Positions 34,841 to 46,119 of a stretch of DNA of 64,000 nt are shown here, one piece after another. The notes under the pieces are model-generated. The model was not told the DNA's origin, searched no databases, and saw only the letters and a list, made by a program, of their open reading frames with translations. Origin of the DNA: Ceratopteris richardii (lineage: Eukaryota > Streptophyta > Polypodiopsida > Polypodiales > Pteridaceae); NCBI GenBank assembly GCA_020310875.1, contig CM035417.1:109888257-109952256 (forward strand), written 5' to 3'. The position numbers were made by a program, and so were the translations under genes. Every line of letters starts with the position of its first letter. The stretch's first letter is position 1.

Positions 34841-36791
34841 GAACCAGAATCAAGGTTATTCAGTTGTAGAAGACTCTCAAGAATCTGATAATAACCCAAA
34901 TGGAAGAAGGCTCAAAGATGGAAGACAAGGTGAGAGAAAGTTAAGAGCAAATGGATTAAAAAAACAAGGAAGAGAAAGTGTAGAAGATGAAAGACGTCGA
35001 GCTTAAGGGAAGCTAGTTGGCAACCAAGAAAGCCAACATAGTGATGAGGGAACAAATGGAAGAACATGCAGGATCAATTCTAGTGGATCCCATACCCGAA
35101 GATTGAAACATGTGGCTAAAATCATATCAGTCTAGGATGGAGCAACATGAAAAATCTAACCACGTGGAGATCTTGAGAAAGAAAGACTAAAAATATGCAA
35201 GAAATTGAGTCGAGATTTCCCAAACCATCCTAGAAAAACCTATACCAACCCTCTCGAAATCTAGAACATTTGAAGAATAAATTTATGGATGTATGGAATC
35301 TTTTAACCCACAACAAGAAAAGGAAAATCAAGAAAAGGAATTGAAAGAAGACTTAAGTAATGAAAATGAAGAATAACTCTCCTTAATACTTGAAATCAAG
35401 GCTAACTGGCCCCATGATCTTTGGGCCAAAATTCAGGAAGACTAATGTGTTGATGTATGAAACATCACAAGAAATAAATTAATATGACACTAGACAACCT
35501 CTATGGTCACCATTAACTCAATGCTTCTCCTAACTTTGAGAAATGATTGCTTAAACTGAGAACTTTGCTTCTACAGAAATTTCTAGTCAATGAAATGACA
35601 TACCTTCAATGTTTTGCTTATTTCTCTTAGCATAAATATTATTTTTCCAAGATCTTTTTGTTGATGAAAGTAGAAGAGAAGAGCTTTCCAAAAAGCTATA
35701 ACTTACTAAAAATTTTGCACTACACACCAAGTTATGGCATTCACAAGCTGAGCCTATATGAACTACCAAAATAGGAAATCTTGCTTGTTTAAGTAAAAGC
35801 GCCTATCTAAAAATAAAATTTTTCAACTTAGCATCAACTTACAGCAAGAACTCGATGCCAGGCATCGAATTGGTGTGTTTTAGCCACTTTTTTAGCATTG
35901 GAAATACCCCCGTGAACACAGATATGAAGAAAACCACTTTTATGTGGGAATTTGATGCTAGGCATCGACTTTACGCTGAAACTCAATGTCAGGCATCGAG
36001 TTGCTTCAAAAACCTCATGTTTTCAAGGAGATTAAATAGTAGATAGAACTCAGAGAATGAAATTAGAACTTATCAGCTCAAAGTCGATGCTAGGCATCAA
36101 GTTGCTTGGAAAACTTGAACTTTTGAGCTCATTACCACAATAGACAAAGCATGGAGATGGAGGAGAGAATCTCATACATAGAACTTCTATTCTTTCTCTG
36201 ATAACTATGGAAACTCAAAAATTTTACAAGTGCTTTCTCACTCAAAGAAGCCCGACTATTTCTCATTCATACAAAATGAACTCTTTCTCACATTCTCTCA
36301 CTCTCTCTCTCATTGCATCAGTTCATACAAACTAACTTATATAGATTTTCTCAATCTCATGACTTTCGAAAATTCTAGAACTAAAGTTAAGTCTAACTTT
36401 ACAAATATAATACGTGTGAAATTGTCCCTTCACGTAGACCTGTACTTTTCTTCTTAAATTTTGACCTTCAAATTTATGTCCAATTTGTGATTGGTTCTCC
36501 AACATGATGGAAGAAGAATGAAAACAAAGTACCACCTTTTGAGGAGTTCGACACTTCTAGAAATCAACCGGTCTTATATCCTAGAGCAATCTATGAAGAA
36601 TTATCAAACTTAGACCATGAAAGATAGGAAGGATGAGCCTAACAACACTTCCTAATTATACGGGAGAATACGAAAAGAAGTATGAATTTTTCCATGCACC
36701 CATGATGAGGGAAAGAGAAAAGAAATTATGATATGAAGCCTCAAGCACACTATCAAAATTAAAGATAACACAATTCCAATGTGCCTTAACA
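34841..36791 (+). other. Decayed G1 copy 3 interior
   Basis: The charged Glu/Arg/Lys-rich stretches at about 34920-35400 look like a former gag tail with many stops. 35440-36530 has no coding signal and contains a palindromic repeat cluster (35852-36100). At 36570-36790 short open stretches lead into the protease frame. Confidence 0.4.
35852..36100. repeat. Four copies of a palindromic 17-mer
   Basis: TCGATGCCAGGCATCGA at 35852-35868 is a perfect palindrome with one central base. Near-copies are at 35952-35968 (TTGATGCTAGGCATCGA), 35983-35999 (TCAATGTCAGGCATCGA) and 36084-36100 (TCGATGCTAGGCATCAA). The starts are 100, 31 and 101 bases apart. Surrounding bases are partly conserved (AAxTCGATG..., then AGTTGCTT after the last two). 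Confidence 0.85.
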
Positions 36792-37019
36792 TTGGGAGAG
36801 TTTCTTCAAGTCAAACCTCAATTGTGGAGGAAACTAACTCAACAATTGAACTTGGAAGAAACTAATTCATCTACGGGAAAAGATAAAGTCAAAGTGACAC
36901 CCACAATAAAATTTCTGATTGACAAAGTGGGAGAATTTAATGAGGGAGATGAGGGAAATACATGCCTCCCAATCACATTTAGAGTATACATGACTGAAGC
37001 AATTTTTGACACAGGGGTA
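36792..37019 (+). pseudogene. G1 copy 3 protease, truncated
   Basis: The frame reads LGEFLQVKPQLWRKLTQQ, then EGDEGNTCLPITFRVY and TEAIFDTG, where the Asp-Thr-Gly active site is reached. It matches G1 copy 1 protease at 4932-4700 (GEEGNTYLPITYQGYTTKAILD). At 37020 it stops and copia-2 RT sequence in the opposite orientation begins. This copy keeps the D-T-G that copy 1 has lost. Confidence 0.75.
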
Positions 37020-37310
37020 ATGCATAAATTTGCACATCTGTGAGACAGCAAAATGAATATCTAGCCGAGTAATGCATAAGTAAATCAGGCACCCAATAGC
37101 CTGCTAATAGAGAACAGCATCAAATGCATCTCCAACATCATGAAGACTCAATCGTAAACCTATCTCCATAGGAATGGCAATAGGTTGGCAATCTTCAAGG
37201 CCAAAATGTTGCAATAATGTGTCAATATATTTCGTTTGACACAAATCTATTCTACCATCAACTTGCATAAATTGGATGCCCAAATAATGATGCAAATGCC
37301 CCAAATCCGA
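37020..37310 (-). pseudogene. Copia-2 array: RT fragment
   Basis: Minus-strand coding for LGHLHHYLGIQFMQVDG, CQTKYIDTLLQHFGLEDC and RLSLHDVGDAFDAVLY, matching intact pol residues about 820-910. At 37310 it is joined directly to protease sequence (SNNSSYP), so about 2.2 kb of pol between protease and RT is deleted. Its left end abuts the G1 protease. Confidence 0.88.
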
Positions 37311-38066
37311 TAAGAGGAGTTGTTGGTACATGTGGCGGTATTCCCTATAGGGGCAGGCTCGAGTCAAGAGAAGAAACTACGCTGTGAGGTAATATGTTTG
37401 GTCGCCTTACTGTCAAAGTACCAAACATCTGAGTCTACTGCAGACATGCACTGCTCAGGAGAAGATGGGTCAAAACTTCAAACAATAGTAAACACCCATT
37501 CTTCATTCTGCACAAGATTTGTAGACTCTATTTTCAGTGTAGAGGCCTCTACAATAACCATCCCGGCCTCTTTCTTCTTTGCCTCTTTAGCAACTAGTTT
37601 TGGACATATCTTAATGACATGATCATTTACTTTACAATATTTGCAAAACAATTTTGGTTTTCTGTTTTCTTCTCGTCTTTGTCTTCCTTCTTTGATTGTG
37701 CAAAATTAGCAGATTTCTGCTTCCTAGTAGAAGAGCTCCATTTACCTTTACCCTTCGGACTAGCGAGGAAAGCTTGATCTAAAACACACATAATGGACTT
37801 GTTCTTCCTAGATTGATCTTCCTGCAACAAAACAGAGAGTAACTCCTCAAATGTTAAGGCATTTGGATTGCTTTTCATCATCAAACAAAGAATAGAAGCA
37901 AAACTCTTATATAAATCAGGAAGACCATTCAGAACAATCTGCACAAGTGAATTGTCAAGCAAGACTTCATTAGTAGAAATTAATTGTTCCTTCAAATCTT
38001 TGATCTTTGTTAGAAAATTGTCCATAGAATCACCTTCATTCATAACTATTTTTGGAGGTTAGCAAT
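37311..38066 (-). pseudogene. Copia-2 array: gag C-terminal part and protease fragment
   Basis: The minus-strand frame from 38043 reads [21 protein letters not shown] through to KKTENQNCFANIVK, where a frameshift disrupts the zinc knuckle. Protease sequence (WYFDSKATKHIT-like) follows to 37311; the plus-strand CTTACTGTC there replaces the intact CCCACTGTC, changing the residue after Asp-Ser. Gag is missing its first 142 residues or so. The right end, at about 38066, meets plus-strand pol. The missing gag start is at 40596-40861, in the opposite orientation. Confidence 0.88.
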
Positions 38067-39850
38067 AAAGTAGTAAAATGTATTTTTGTTGGGTACAGTT
38101 CTGAAAGTAAAGGCTATTGTTTGTATCATCCAGAGACTAAATGCATTGTGGTTAGCCGTGATGTTGTTTTTGTGGAAGATGCTATTCATCCATTGCTTTC
38201 ATCTACTAAGGAGACATCTGTTAGCTCCAAAGACGTATATGATACCTTGTTGCCTCTTTTTACAGGTGGATAGTCTAGTGCTAGTCCTAATGAGGCAACT
38301 TCTCAGCCTTTGCAGGTTTCATGTGGTGATGCAAATCATCCCATTTCTGATGCAAATTTACATGATGCACTTGTTGATGAGAGAGCTGACATTGAGGAGG
38401 CAAAAAATATGCCAAAATGGCTGGTGCAGACTTTACGTGACAGCAAATTAGATGCACCTCTATCATATCGTACTCGATCAGGCTCTCATAGTGTCTCTTT
38501 TGCATCAGATTGCTATGTTATGGTTGCATCTAGTCTTTATGATGAGAATGAGCCTGTTTCATTTGATGAAGCACAAAATTTAGAAAATTCGATGGCTGCT
38601 ATGCAATTTGAATATGATGCTACAATGAAGAATGGTACTTGGTCTTTATGTGACTTGCCTCCTGACAAGAAGGCCATTGGCACTAAGTGGGTTTACAAGC
38701 TGAATCGTAAGCCTGATGGAACAGTTGACATATATAAGGCACATGAAAGAGGCATTGATTTTGATGAGACCTTTGCACCTACATGCCGTATGACTACTGT
38801 TCGGAGCATCTGTGCACTTGCAGCCCATATGGTTGGAATGTACATTAGTTGGACATTAAAACTGCATTTCTAAATGGTGACCTGCATGAAGAAGTGTATG
38901 TTTTTCAACCCCTTGGCTTTGTGCAGAAAGGGCATGAAAACCAGGTGTACAGGTCAAAGAAGGCATTATATGGTTTAAAGCAAGCACCACATGTTTAGTA
39001 TGAGAAGATACATGCCTATCTGATTGCACATGGTTTTGAGAAAAGTCCAACTGAAAGCACCTTATATGTTAAGGGTGCTAATGATGTGCTTCTGATCATT
39101 GTTGTCTATGTTGATGACATGCTGCTCACTAGTCCTATTGACAAGCATATTGCTGATTTGCATGCCTCATTTGAGATGTCTGATTTGGGGCATTTGCATC
39201 ACTGTTTGGGCATTCAATTTATGCAAGTTGATGGTGGAATGGATTTGTGTCAAATGAAATATATTGACACATTATTGCAGTTTTTTGGCCTTGAAGACTA
39301 TAATCCTATTGCCACTCCTATGGAGATAGGTTTACGATTGAGTCTTCATGATGCTGGAGATGCATTTGATGCTATCCTCTATCAGCAAGTTGTTGGATGC
39401 GTGATTTACTTATGCATTACTCGGCTAGATATTCAGTTTGCTGTCTCACAGATGAGCAGGTTTATGCATTGCCCAGGAGTCAAGCATTGGCATGTGGTTA
39501 AGTGCATCTTTCGCTACTTGAGTGGTACCCGGCTACTTGGTTTGTTTTATCCTAAGGGGGGATCACTACCACCAGATTTGCATGCTTTTTCTGACTCTGA
39601 TTGGGCTGGTTTCTATGACACTCATGTCCACTAGTGGCTTTTGCTTCATGCTTGGTAGCTCATGTATATCTTGGTTGAGCAAGAAGTAGCCTAGTGTGGC
39701 CACTTCCAGTTGTGAGGTTGAGTATAGGGTAGCTTTCACAGCGACTGTTGAGTGTGTGTGGCTCAGATGCCTTATGGCTAATTTGGGTGTTGGTCAGTCT
39801 TCTGCCACCACCATCTTCATTGACAGTCAGAGCGCATAGCTTGGCAATTC
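38067..39850 (+). pseudogene. Copia-2 array: integrase end, RT, RNase H (in inverted segment)
   Basis: Starts at KCIFVGYSSESKGY (intact residue about 438) and runs through [50 protein letters not shown] and RNase H SDSDWAGFYD to FIDSQSA, where a deletion jumps to the 3' untranslated region. Lesions include lost residues between DIYKAH and ERGIDFDE, a frameshift near 38840, TAG in PHV*YEK and a frameshift after TH near 39632. It lies in a segment whose inversion would rejoin both broken gag halves. Confidence 0.9.
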
Positions 39851-39902
39851 CTTATACATGAGTGCTAGCTACTTGTTCACCACATCACTCCCAAGGGGGA
39901 TT

Positions 39903-40132
39903 TGTTGATATATTTAGGTAGTGATGTGTGTGAACACTCTAGGACCGCTGAGGCACTTTTTTTCCCTCTTTTGGAGGTTTTTTCCCCCAGCTTGTATATA
40001 TGCATATTGCCCTAATGGGCTACTAATCTTTGTACATTCTCTAGTAATACATTCAAAATTGTGTGTTGTGCTCCAAGCTCCTTCTTCTTCCCTGTGTTGT
40101 TCATGTGCTTCCGCAGACATCTAACTCCGACA
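39903..40132 (+). mobile_element. Copia-2 array: full LTR
   Basis: 230 bp, TGTTGATATATTTAGG to CTCCGACA, preceded by a polypurine tract (CCAAGGGGGATT, 39891-39902). It is followed directly by a second, partial LTR. Confidence 0.93.
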
Positions 40133-40239
40133 TCTTTGTATATTCAAGTGATAATACATTTAGTATTGTGTGTTGTGCTCCAAGCTTCTTCTTCTTCCTT
40201 GTGCTATTCATGTTCTTTCGCAAACTTCTAAATCCAACA
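40133..40239 (+). mobile_element. Copia-2 array: partial LTR (3' half)
   Basis: TCTTTGTATATTCA... to AATCCAACA corresponds to the last ~107 bases of a copia-2 LTR. A primer-binding-like site (TGGTATCACAAC, 40242-40253, two changes) and the copia-2 leader follow. A full LTR joined to a half LTR in direct orientation is typical of recombination between tandem elements. Confidence 0.9.
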
Positions 40240-40595
40240 ATTGGTATCACAACAAGTCGCTGTTTCATTTAGGGTGTAATCGACACCCCTTCGATCATAG
40301 TCTTAGATTCATACAAAAATTGATGAGCATACTCAGGGTGATTAGGAGATCAAAACGGCTTCACTTTGTGGTGCCGAAATCGCAATTTGAACTTGTTTCA
40401 TGCCCCCGAATGCACTATCCCAGTGCTTATGTAGGCTATTTTGTCTTTTTGTCCCAAAGATATATACATGTTTCGATTCACCAATATAAGCATCCCAAAG
40501 TCTATTATAGGTTTAGCAGAACTTGTTAGGGTAGTTTTGTTCAACTTATTGAGATACAATCATTTTTATGCATCAAGGTATTTTAGTCAGTGGCC

Positions 40596-40861
40596 ATGGC
40601 TGAAAGCAGTGATGTATTTCGTATGTTGGTTGTTCAGGATAAATTGGATGGTACAAATTACCCATTGTGGGCTTCTATAAATTCCTGTGCATGTTGTAGT
40701 TCTTGTTGCACCTACTATAGAGCAAATTCGTTGGGATGGCAGAGATGCTCAGGCACATGCATTGATAGCCTTGTCTATCAGACGTGCCATTATTCTTCAC
40801 ATTCACTCTTGCAGAATAGCTAAGGATGCTTGGGATACACTCACCACATTGTACCGGGCTA
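40596..40861 (+). pseudogene. Copia-2 array: gag N-terminal part (in inverted segment)
   Basis: ATG 40596 begins [20 protein letters not shown] and NYPLWA; after a deletion, [34 protein letters not shown] and RASN follow, ending at 40861. The deletion removes about 45 residues and shifts the frame. The next base belongs to minus-strand protease sequence. Gag residue about 138 is reached; the other gag fragment (38066) starts at about residue 143. Confidence 0.88.
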
Positions 40862-41147
40862 GCAATAATCACATCGCCATTTGATAGATCATGTGAACTG
40901 TACATCTATCATCAACAAATTTCACAACCAAGCCAATCTTGGCTAATGCAGAAACTGATAACAGATTTTCTTTGATCCCTGGCACAAACAAAGCATCTGA
41001 CAAAGTGAAAGAACTACCATCAGCAATAGTCAAAATGATCTTAGCAACTCCCATAACAGGATAAGAGGAGTTGTTGGCACATGTAACAGTATTCCCTGTA
41101 GGGGCAGGTTCGAGTGAAGAGAAGAAACTGTGCTACAAAGTAATATG
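40862..41147 (-). pseudogene. Copia-2 array element F: protease, distal part
   Basis: Minus-strand protease sequence: [52 protein letters not shown]. It ends at 41147 with ATATG, the target duplication of copia-2 copy E, and continues upstream (on the minus strand) at 46120. Confidence 0.9.
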
Positions 41148-41378
41148 TGTTGGAGATAGACGTCTTCGGAAGCACGCGAACAGCACAAGGAAGAAGAAGA
41201 AGCTTGGAGCACAAACACACAATATTGAATGTATTACTAGAGAATGTACAAAGATAAGTAGCCCATTAGGGCAATAGGCGTATAAACAAGCCGGGGGAAA
41301 AAAACCTCCTAAAGAGGGAAAAAAGTGTCCCGACAGTCCTAGAGTGTTCACACACATCACTACCTAAATATATCAACA
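41148..41378 (-). mobile_element. Copia-2 E 3' LTR
   Basis: 231 bp on the minus strand, TGTTGATATATTTAGG to CTCCAACA, next to a polypurine tract (minus CCAGGGGGGATT, about 41379-41391). Confidence 0.95.
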
Positions 41379-41452
41379 AATCCCCCCTGGGAGTAATGCG
41401 GTGAACAAGGAGCTGGCACTCATGTATAAGGAAGTGCCAAGCTATGTGGAAA

Positions 41453-42950
41453 TCACTCCACAAAAGGAAGTAAGCCCAAAGCTTTGCGGAAAGCTTCAAA
41501 CTTCTCCCTAGGCAGAGCCTTCGTGAAAAGGTCTGCAATGTTCTCCTGCATGGGCACATATGCCAAGCTGATCTCCCCAGCAGAGAACCTCTCCCTGACA
41601 TAGTGATAATGCACTTCAATGTGCTTAGTGCGAGCATGGAACACAGGGTTCCTCGCAACTGCCAATGCGCTCTGACTGTCAGTGAAGATGGTGGTGGCAG
41701 AAGATTGGCCAACACCCAAATCAGCCATAAGGCGTCTGAGCCACACACACTCAACAGTCGCTGTGAAAGCTGCCCTCTACTCAGCCTCACAACTGGAAGT
41801 GGCCACAGTAGGCTGCTTCTTGCTCAACCAAGATATACATGAGCTACCAAGCATGAAGCAAAAACCACTGGTGGACACACGAGTGTCATAGCAACCAGCC
41901 CAATCTGAGTCAGAAAAAGCATGCAAATCTGGCGGTAGTGATCCCCCTTGGGATAAAACAACCCAAGTAGCCGAGTACCACTCAAGTAGTGAAAGATGCG
42001 CTTAACCGCTTTCCAATGCATGACTCCTGGGCAATGCATAAACCTGCTCATCTGTGAGACAACAAACTGAATATCTGGCCGAGTAATGCATAAGTAAATC
42101 AAGCATCCAACAGCCTGCTGATAGAGAACAGCATCAAATGCATCTCCAGCATCATGAAGACTCAATCGTAAACCTGTCTCCATAGGAGTGGCAATAGGCT
42201 TACACTCTTCAAGGCCAAAAGGTTGCAATAATGTGTCAATATATTTCGTTTGTCACAAAGCCATTCCACCATCAACCTGCATAAACTGAATGCCCAAATA
42301 GTGATGCAAATGCCCCAAATCAGACATCTCAAATGAGGCATGCAAATCATCCTTAAAATCAGCAATATGTGTCTCAATAGGACCAGTGAGCAGCATGTCA
42401 TCAACATAGACAACAATGATCAGAAGCACATCATTAGCACGTTTAACATATAAGGTGCTTTCAGTTGGACTGTTCTCAAAACCATGTGCAATCAGATAGG
42501 CATGTTACCAAGCACGTGGTGCTTGTTTTAAACCATATAATGCCTTCTTTAACCTGCAAACCTGGTTTTCATGCCCTTTCTGTACAAAGCCACGAGGCTA
42601 AAAAACATACACTTCTTCATGCAAGTCACCATTCAGAAATGCTGTTTTAATGTCCAACTGATGTACATTCCAACCATGATGGGCTGCAAGTGCACAAATG
42701 CTCTGAACAGTAGTCATACGGCATGTAGGTGCAAAGGTCTCATCAAAATCAATGCCTCTTTCCTGTGCATAACCCTTTGCAACAAGCCTAGCCTTATACC
42801 TGTCAACTGTACCATCAGGTTTACGCTTCAGCTTGTATACCCACTTAGTGCCAATGGCCTTCTTGCCAGGAGGCAAGTCACATAAAGACCATGTACCATT
42901 CTTCATTATAGCATCATATTCAGATTGCATAGCAGCCATCCAATTTTCTG
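41453..42950 (-). pseudogene. Copia-2 E reverse transcriptase / RNase H
   Basis: Frames 42939-42598, 42416-42225, 42228-41824 and 41746-41453. Seen: [29 protein letters not shown], then TAG (plus 42598-42600) where the intact copy has [14 protein letters not shown], a 9-bp deletion near 42505, YVDDMLLTG, a TGA near 42256, and RNase H TDSQSALAVARNP. It ends EAFRKALGLLPFVE. The several breaks make it inactive. Confidence 0.92.
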
Positions 42951-42954
42951 AATT

Positions 42955-44181
42955 TTATGCTTCATCAAAAGAAACAGGCTCATTCTCATTACAGAGACTA
43001 GATGCAGCCATAGCATAGCAATCTGATGCAAAGGAGGCACTATGAGAGCCTGAACGAGTACGATATGACAAAGGTGCATCTAATTTGCTGTCACGCAAAG
43101 TCTGCACCAGCCATTTTGGCATAGTTTTTGCCTGCTCAATATCAGCTCTCTCATCAACAAGTGCATCATGTAAATCTGCATCAGAAATGGAATGATCTGC
43201 ATCATCATATGAAACCTGCAAAGGCTGAGAAGTTGCCTCATTAGGACCAGCACTAGCCTGTCCACCTGTAAAAAGAGGCATCAAAGTATCATACATGTCT
43301 TTGGAGCTAACAGATGTCTCCTTAGTACATGAAAGCAATGGCTGAATAGCATCTTCCACAAAGACAACATCACGGCTAACCAGAATGCGTTTAGTCTGTG
43401 GATGATACAGACGATAGCCTTTACTTTCAGAACTGTACCCAACAAAAATACATTTTACTGCCTTATCATCCAATTTTCTGCGATGTTGTTCAGGCACTAA
43501 TGCATATGCCAAACAACCAAAACACACAGATGAGCAACAAATGGCTTGCAGTCATGCCAAGCCTCATATGGAGTGATAGACTGCAACGCTTTAGTGGGAC
43601 ACCTGTTCAGTACATATGCTGCACACATGACAGCCTCAAGCCAAGAAACTATGTGGTAAAGCCTGACTTTTGACCATGCACCTCGCCATCTCCATGAGTG
43701 ACCTATTCTTTCGTTCAGCAACTCCATTCTGTTGAGTGTATACGGCACTGTACACTGGTGTTTTATCCCACGTTCAGCCAAAAATGCATTAAAATTTGAA
43801 GACATATATTCCCCCCCTCGATCAGAACGGAGGGTGCCCATTTTACATGCTGACAGATTTTCAGCCAAAACCAAAAACTGTTTGAAGCACATGAACACTT
43901 CGGCCTTTGCTTTGAGTGGATATACCCATGCATGCGTGGAAAATCATCAATGAAAGTCACGAAGTAAAGGTAATTTCCAAAAGAGGGTGTCTGCATAGGA
44001 CCACAGACATCACCATGTACAAGCTGCAATTTCTACGTAGCCCAAACTGAACCATCTTTTGGAAAGGAAGAACGCTGCATTTTGCCCAAAATACAGCCTT
44101 CACAAACATGTTTTCCAGGTGCCTCAAGTTTGGGCAAAGAGGACACCATTTCAGATTTCTGCAGGCGTAACGAACTAGCAA
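42955..44181 (-). pseudogene. Copia-2 E integrase and linker
   Basis: Contains the zinc module (HVCEGCILGKMQ in one frame), a TAG at plus 44033-44035 where the intact copy has CAG (in ATQKLQL), [11 protein letters not shown] with the second catalytic Asp (frame from 43898), a frameshift before the Glu region, then frame 43527-42955 with CFGCLAYALVPEQHRR, KCIFVGYSSESKGY and SYRTRSGSHS. Dead through stop and frameshifts. Confidence 0.9.
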
Positions 44182-44184
44182 AAT

Positions 44185-45705
44185 TCAGATGACCAAAGCG
44201 TGCATGCAAAGCTTTGCATCTGACATAGCCTGAGAATCATGAACTGCACATGCCGAATCATTCACAGATCTTTCATAGTCTATGAGCTTATACAGCCCAC
44301 GACATAAAATGCCAGAAGCAATAATCACATCGCCATTTGAGAGATCATGGACTGTACACGTGTCATCAACGAATTTCACAACCAAGCCAATCTTGGCTAA
44401 TGCAGAAACTGATAACAGGTTCTTTTTTATCCTTGGCACAAATAAAGCATCTGACAAAGTGAAAGAACTACCATCAGCAGTAGTCAGAATGATCTTACCA
44501 ACTCCCATAACAGGATAAGAGGAGTTATTGGCGCATGTGACAGCATTCCCTATAGGGGCAGGCTCGAGTGAAGAGAAGAAACTGCGCTGCGAGGTAATAT
44601 GTTTGGTCGCCCCATTGTCAAAGTACCAAACATCTGAGTCTACCGCAGACATGCACTGATCATGAGAAGATGGGTCAAAACTGCAGACAGTAGTAAACGC
44701 CCATTCTTCTTCCTGCACAAGATTTGCACACTCTGTTTTTGGTGTAGAGGCCTCTGCAACAACCATTCCACCTTCTTTCTTCTTTGCCTCTTTAGCAGCC
44801 AGTTTTGGACAGTTCTTTATAATATGATCATTTCCTTTACAGTACTTGCAGAACAATTTTTGCTTTTCTGATTTCTTCTCATCTTTATCCTGGTTCTTCG
44901 ATTGTGCAGCATTTGTAGATTTCTGCTTACTAGTAGAAGAGCTCCATTTTCCTTTGCCCTTCTGACTAGCCAGGAAAGCTTGATCTGCAACACGCATAAT
45001 GGACCTGTTCTGCCTGGACTGATCTTCCTGCAACAGAACAGAGACTAATTCCTCAAATGACAAGGCATTCGGATTGCCTTTCATCATCAACCGAAGAGTA
45101 GAGGCAAAACTCTGATACGAATCAGGAAGACCATTCAGAACGGTCTGCACAAGTGAGCTATCTAGTATAACCTCATCAGCAGAAATCAATTGTTCCTTCA
45201 GGTCTTTGATCTTTGTAAGAAAACTGTCCATAGAATCACCTTCATTCATGTGCTCACTGTCCAACTGTTTTCGGAGGTAAGCAACACGAGCCTCATTCCT
45301 AGCCTGGTACAAAGTGGTAAGTGTATCCCAAGCATCCTTTGCTATTTTGCAAGAGTGAATGTGAGGAATAATGGCACGTTTGACAGACAAAGCTATCAAT
45401 GCATGTGCCTGGGCATCTCTGCCATCCCAACAAATCTGCTCTGCAGTAGGTGCAACAGAAACAGCAGCACGAACAGGAATCTGCGGAATATCATCTTTGA
45501 CACCATCTTCATCAGCTTCAACACCTGTATTTGCAGTACTTGTCGTTACAGGTGTAACAGGACGTCTTTCAACACCCTGCATAATATTCCACAATCCTTT
45601 TGCAACCACTACATGTCGCATCATATAAGCCCATAATGGGTAGTTGGTACCATCCAACTTATCCTCAACAGCCAACATACGGAATACATCAGTGCTTTCA
45701 GCCAT
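44185..45705 (-). pseudogene. Copia-2 E gag-protease frame
   Basis: One 506-residue frame from ATG 45705 ([16 protein letters not shown]). Gag is complete with knuckle [14 protein letters not shown]; codon GGA stands where the intact element has TGA. In the protease the active site reads FDNGATKH: Asp-Asn-Gly, from AGT to AAT, which should disable it. A one-base deletion in ...AKLCMHALVI near 44207 ends the frame before the integrase zinc region. Confidence 0.92.
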
Positions 45706-45916
45706 GGCCGGTGACTAAAATACCTTGATGCAAAAAATTGACTATATCTCAAAAAGTTGAACAGAACTGCCCAGACAAGTTCTGCTAGACCTGTAGCAGA
45801 CTTTGAGACGCTTAAACTGGCGAACAGAAACTGGTATATACCTTTGGCACAAAAGGACGAAATAGCCTGCACAAGCACTGTGATAGTGCATTCGGAGGCC
45901 GAAACGAGCTCAGATC

Positions 45917-46119
45917 GCGTACAGCACAAGGAAGAAGAAGAAGCTTGGAGCACAAACACACAATACTGAATGTATTACTAGAGAATGTACAAAGATAAGT
46001 AGCCCATTAGGGCAATAGGCGTATATACAAGCCGGGAGAAAAAAACCTCCTAAAGAGGGAAAAAAGTGCCCCGGCAGTCCTAGAGTGTTCACACACATCA
46101 CTACCTAAATATATCAACA
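45917..46119 (-). mobile_element. Copia-2 E 5' LTR, truncated
   Basis: About 200 of 230 bases remain. Minus strand begins TGTTGATATATTTAGG at 46119; the U5 end with CTCCAACA is missing and joins leader sequence directly. Confidence 0.92.

Larger units (their letters stand above)
41148..46119 (-). mobile_element. Copia-2 copy E: near full length, with target-site duplication
   Basis: 3' LTR 41148-41378, partial 5' LTR 45917-46119. Flanked by ATATG on both sides (41143-41147, 46120-46124). It is inserted in the protease region of another copia-2 element (F), so it is younger than F. A deletion at about 45919 removed the LTR end, the primer-binding site and about 200 bases of leader, joined through a shared GCG. 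All coding domains are present but carry at least six lesions. Confidence 0.95.
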
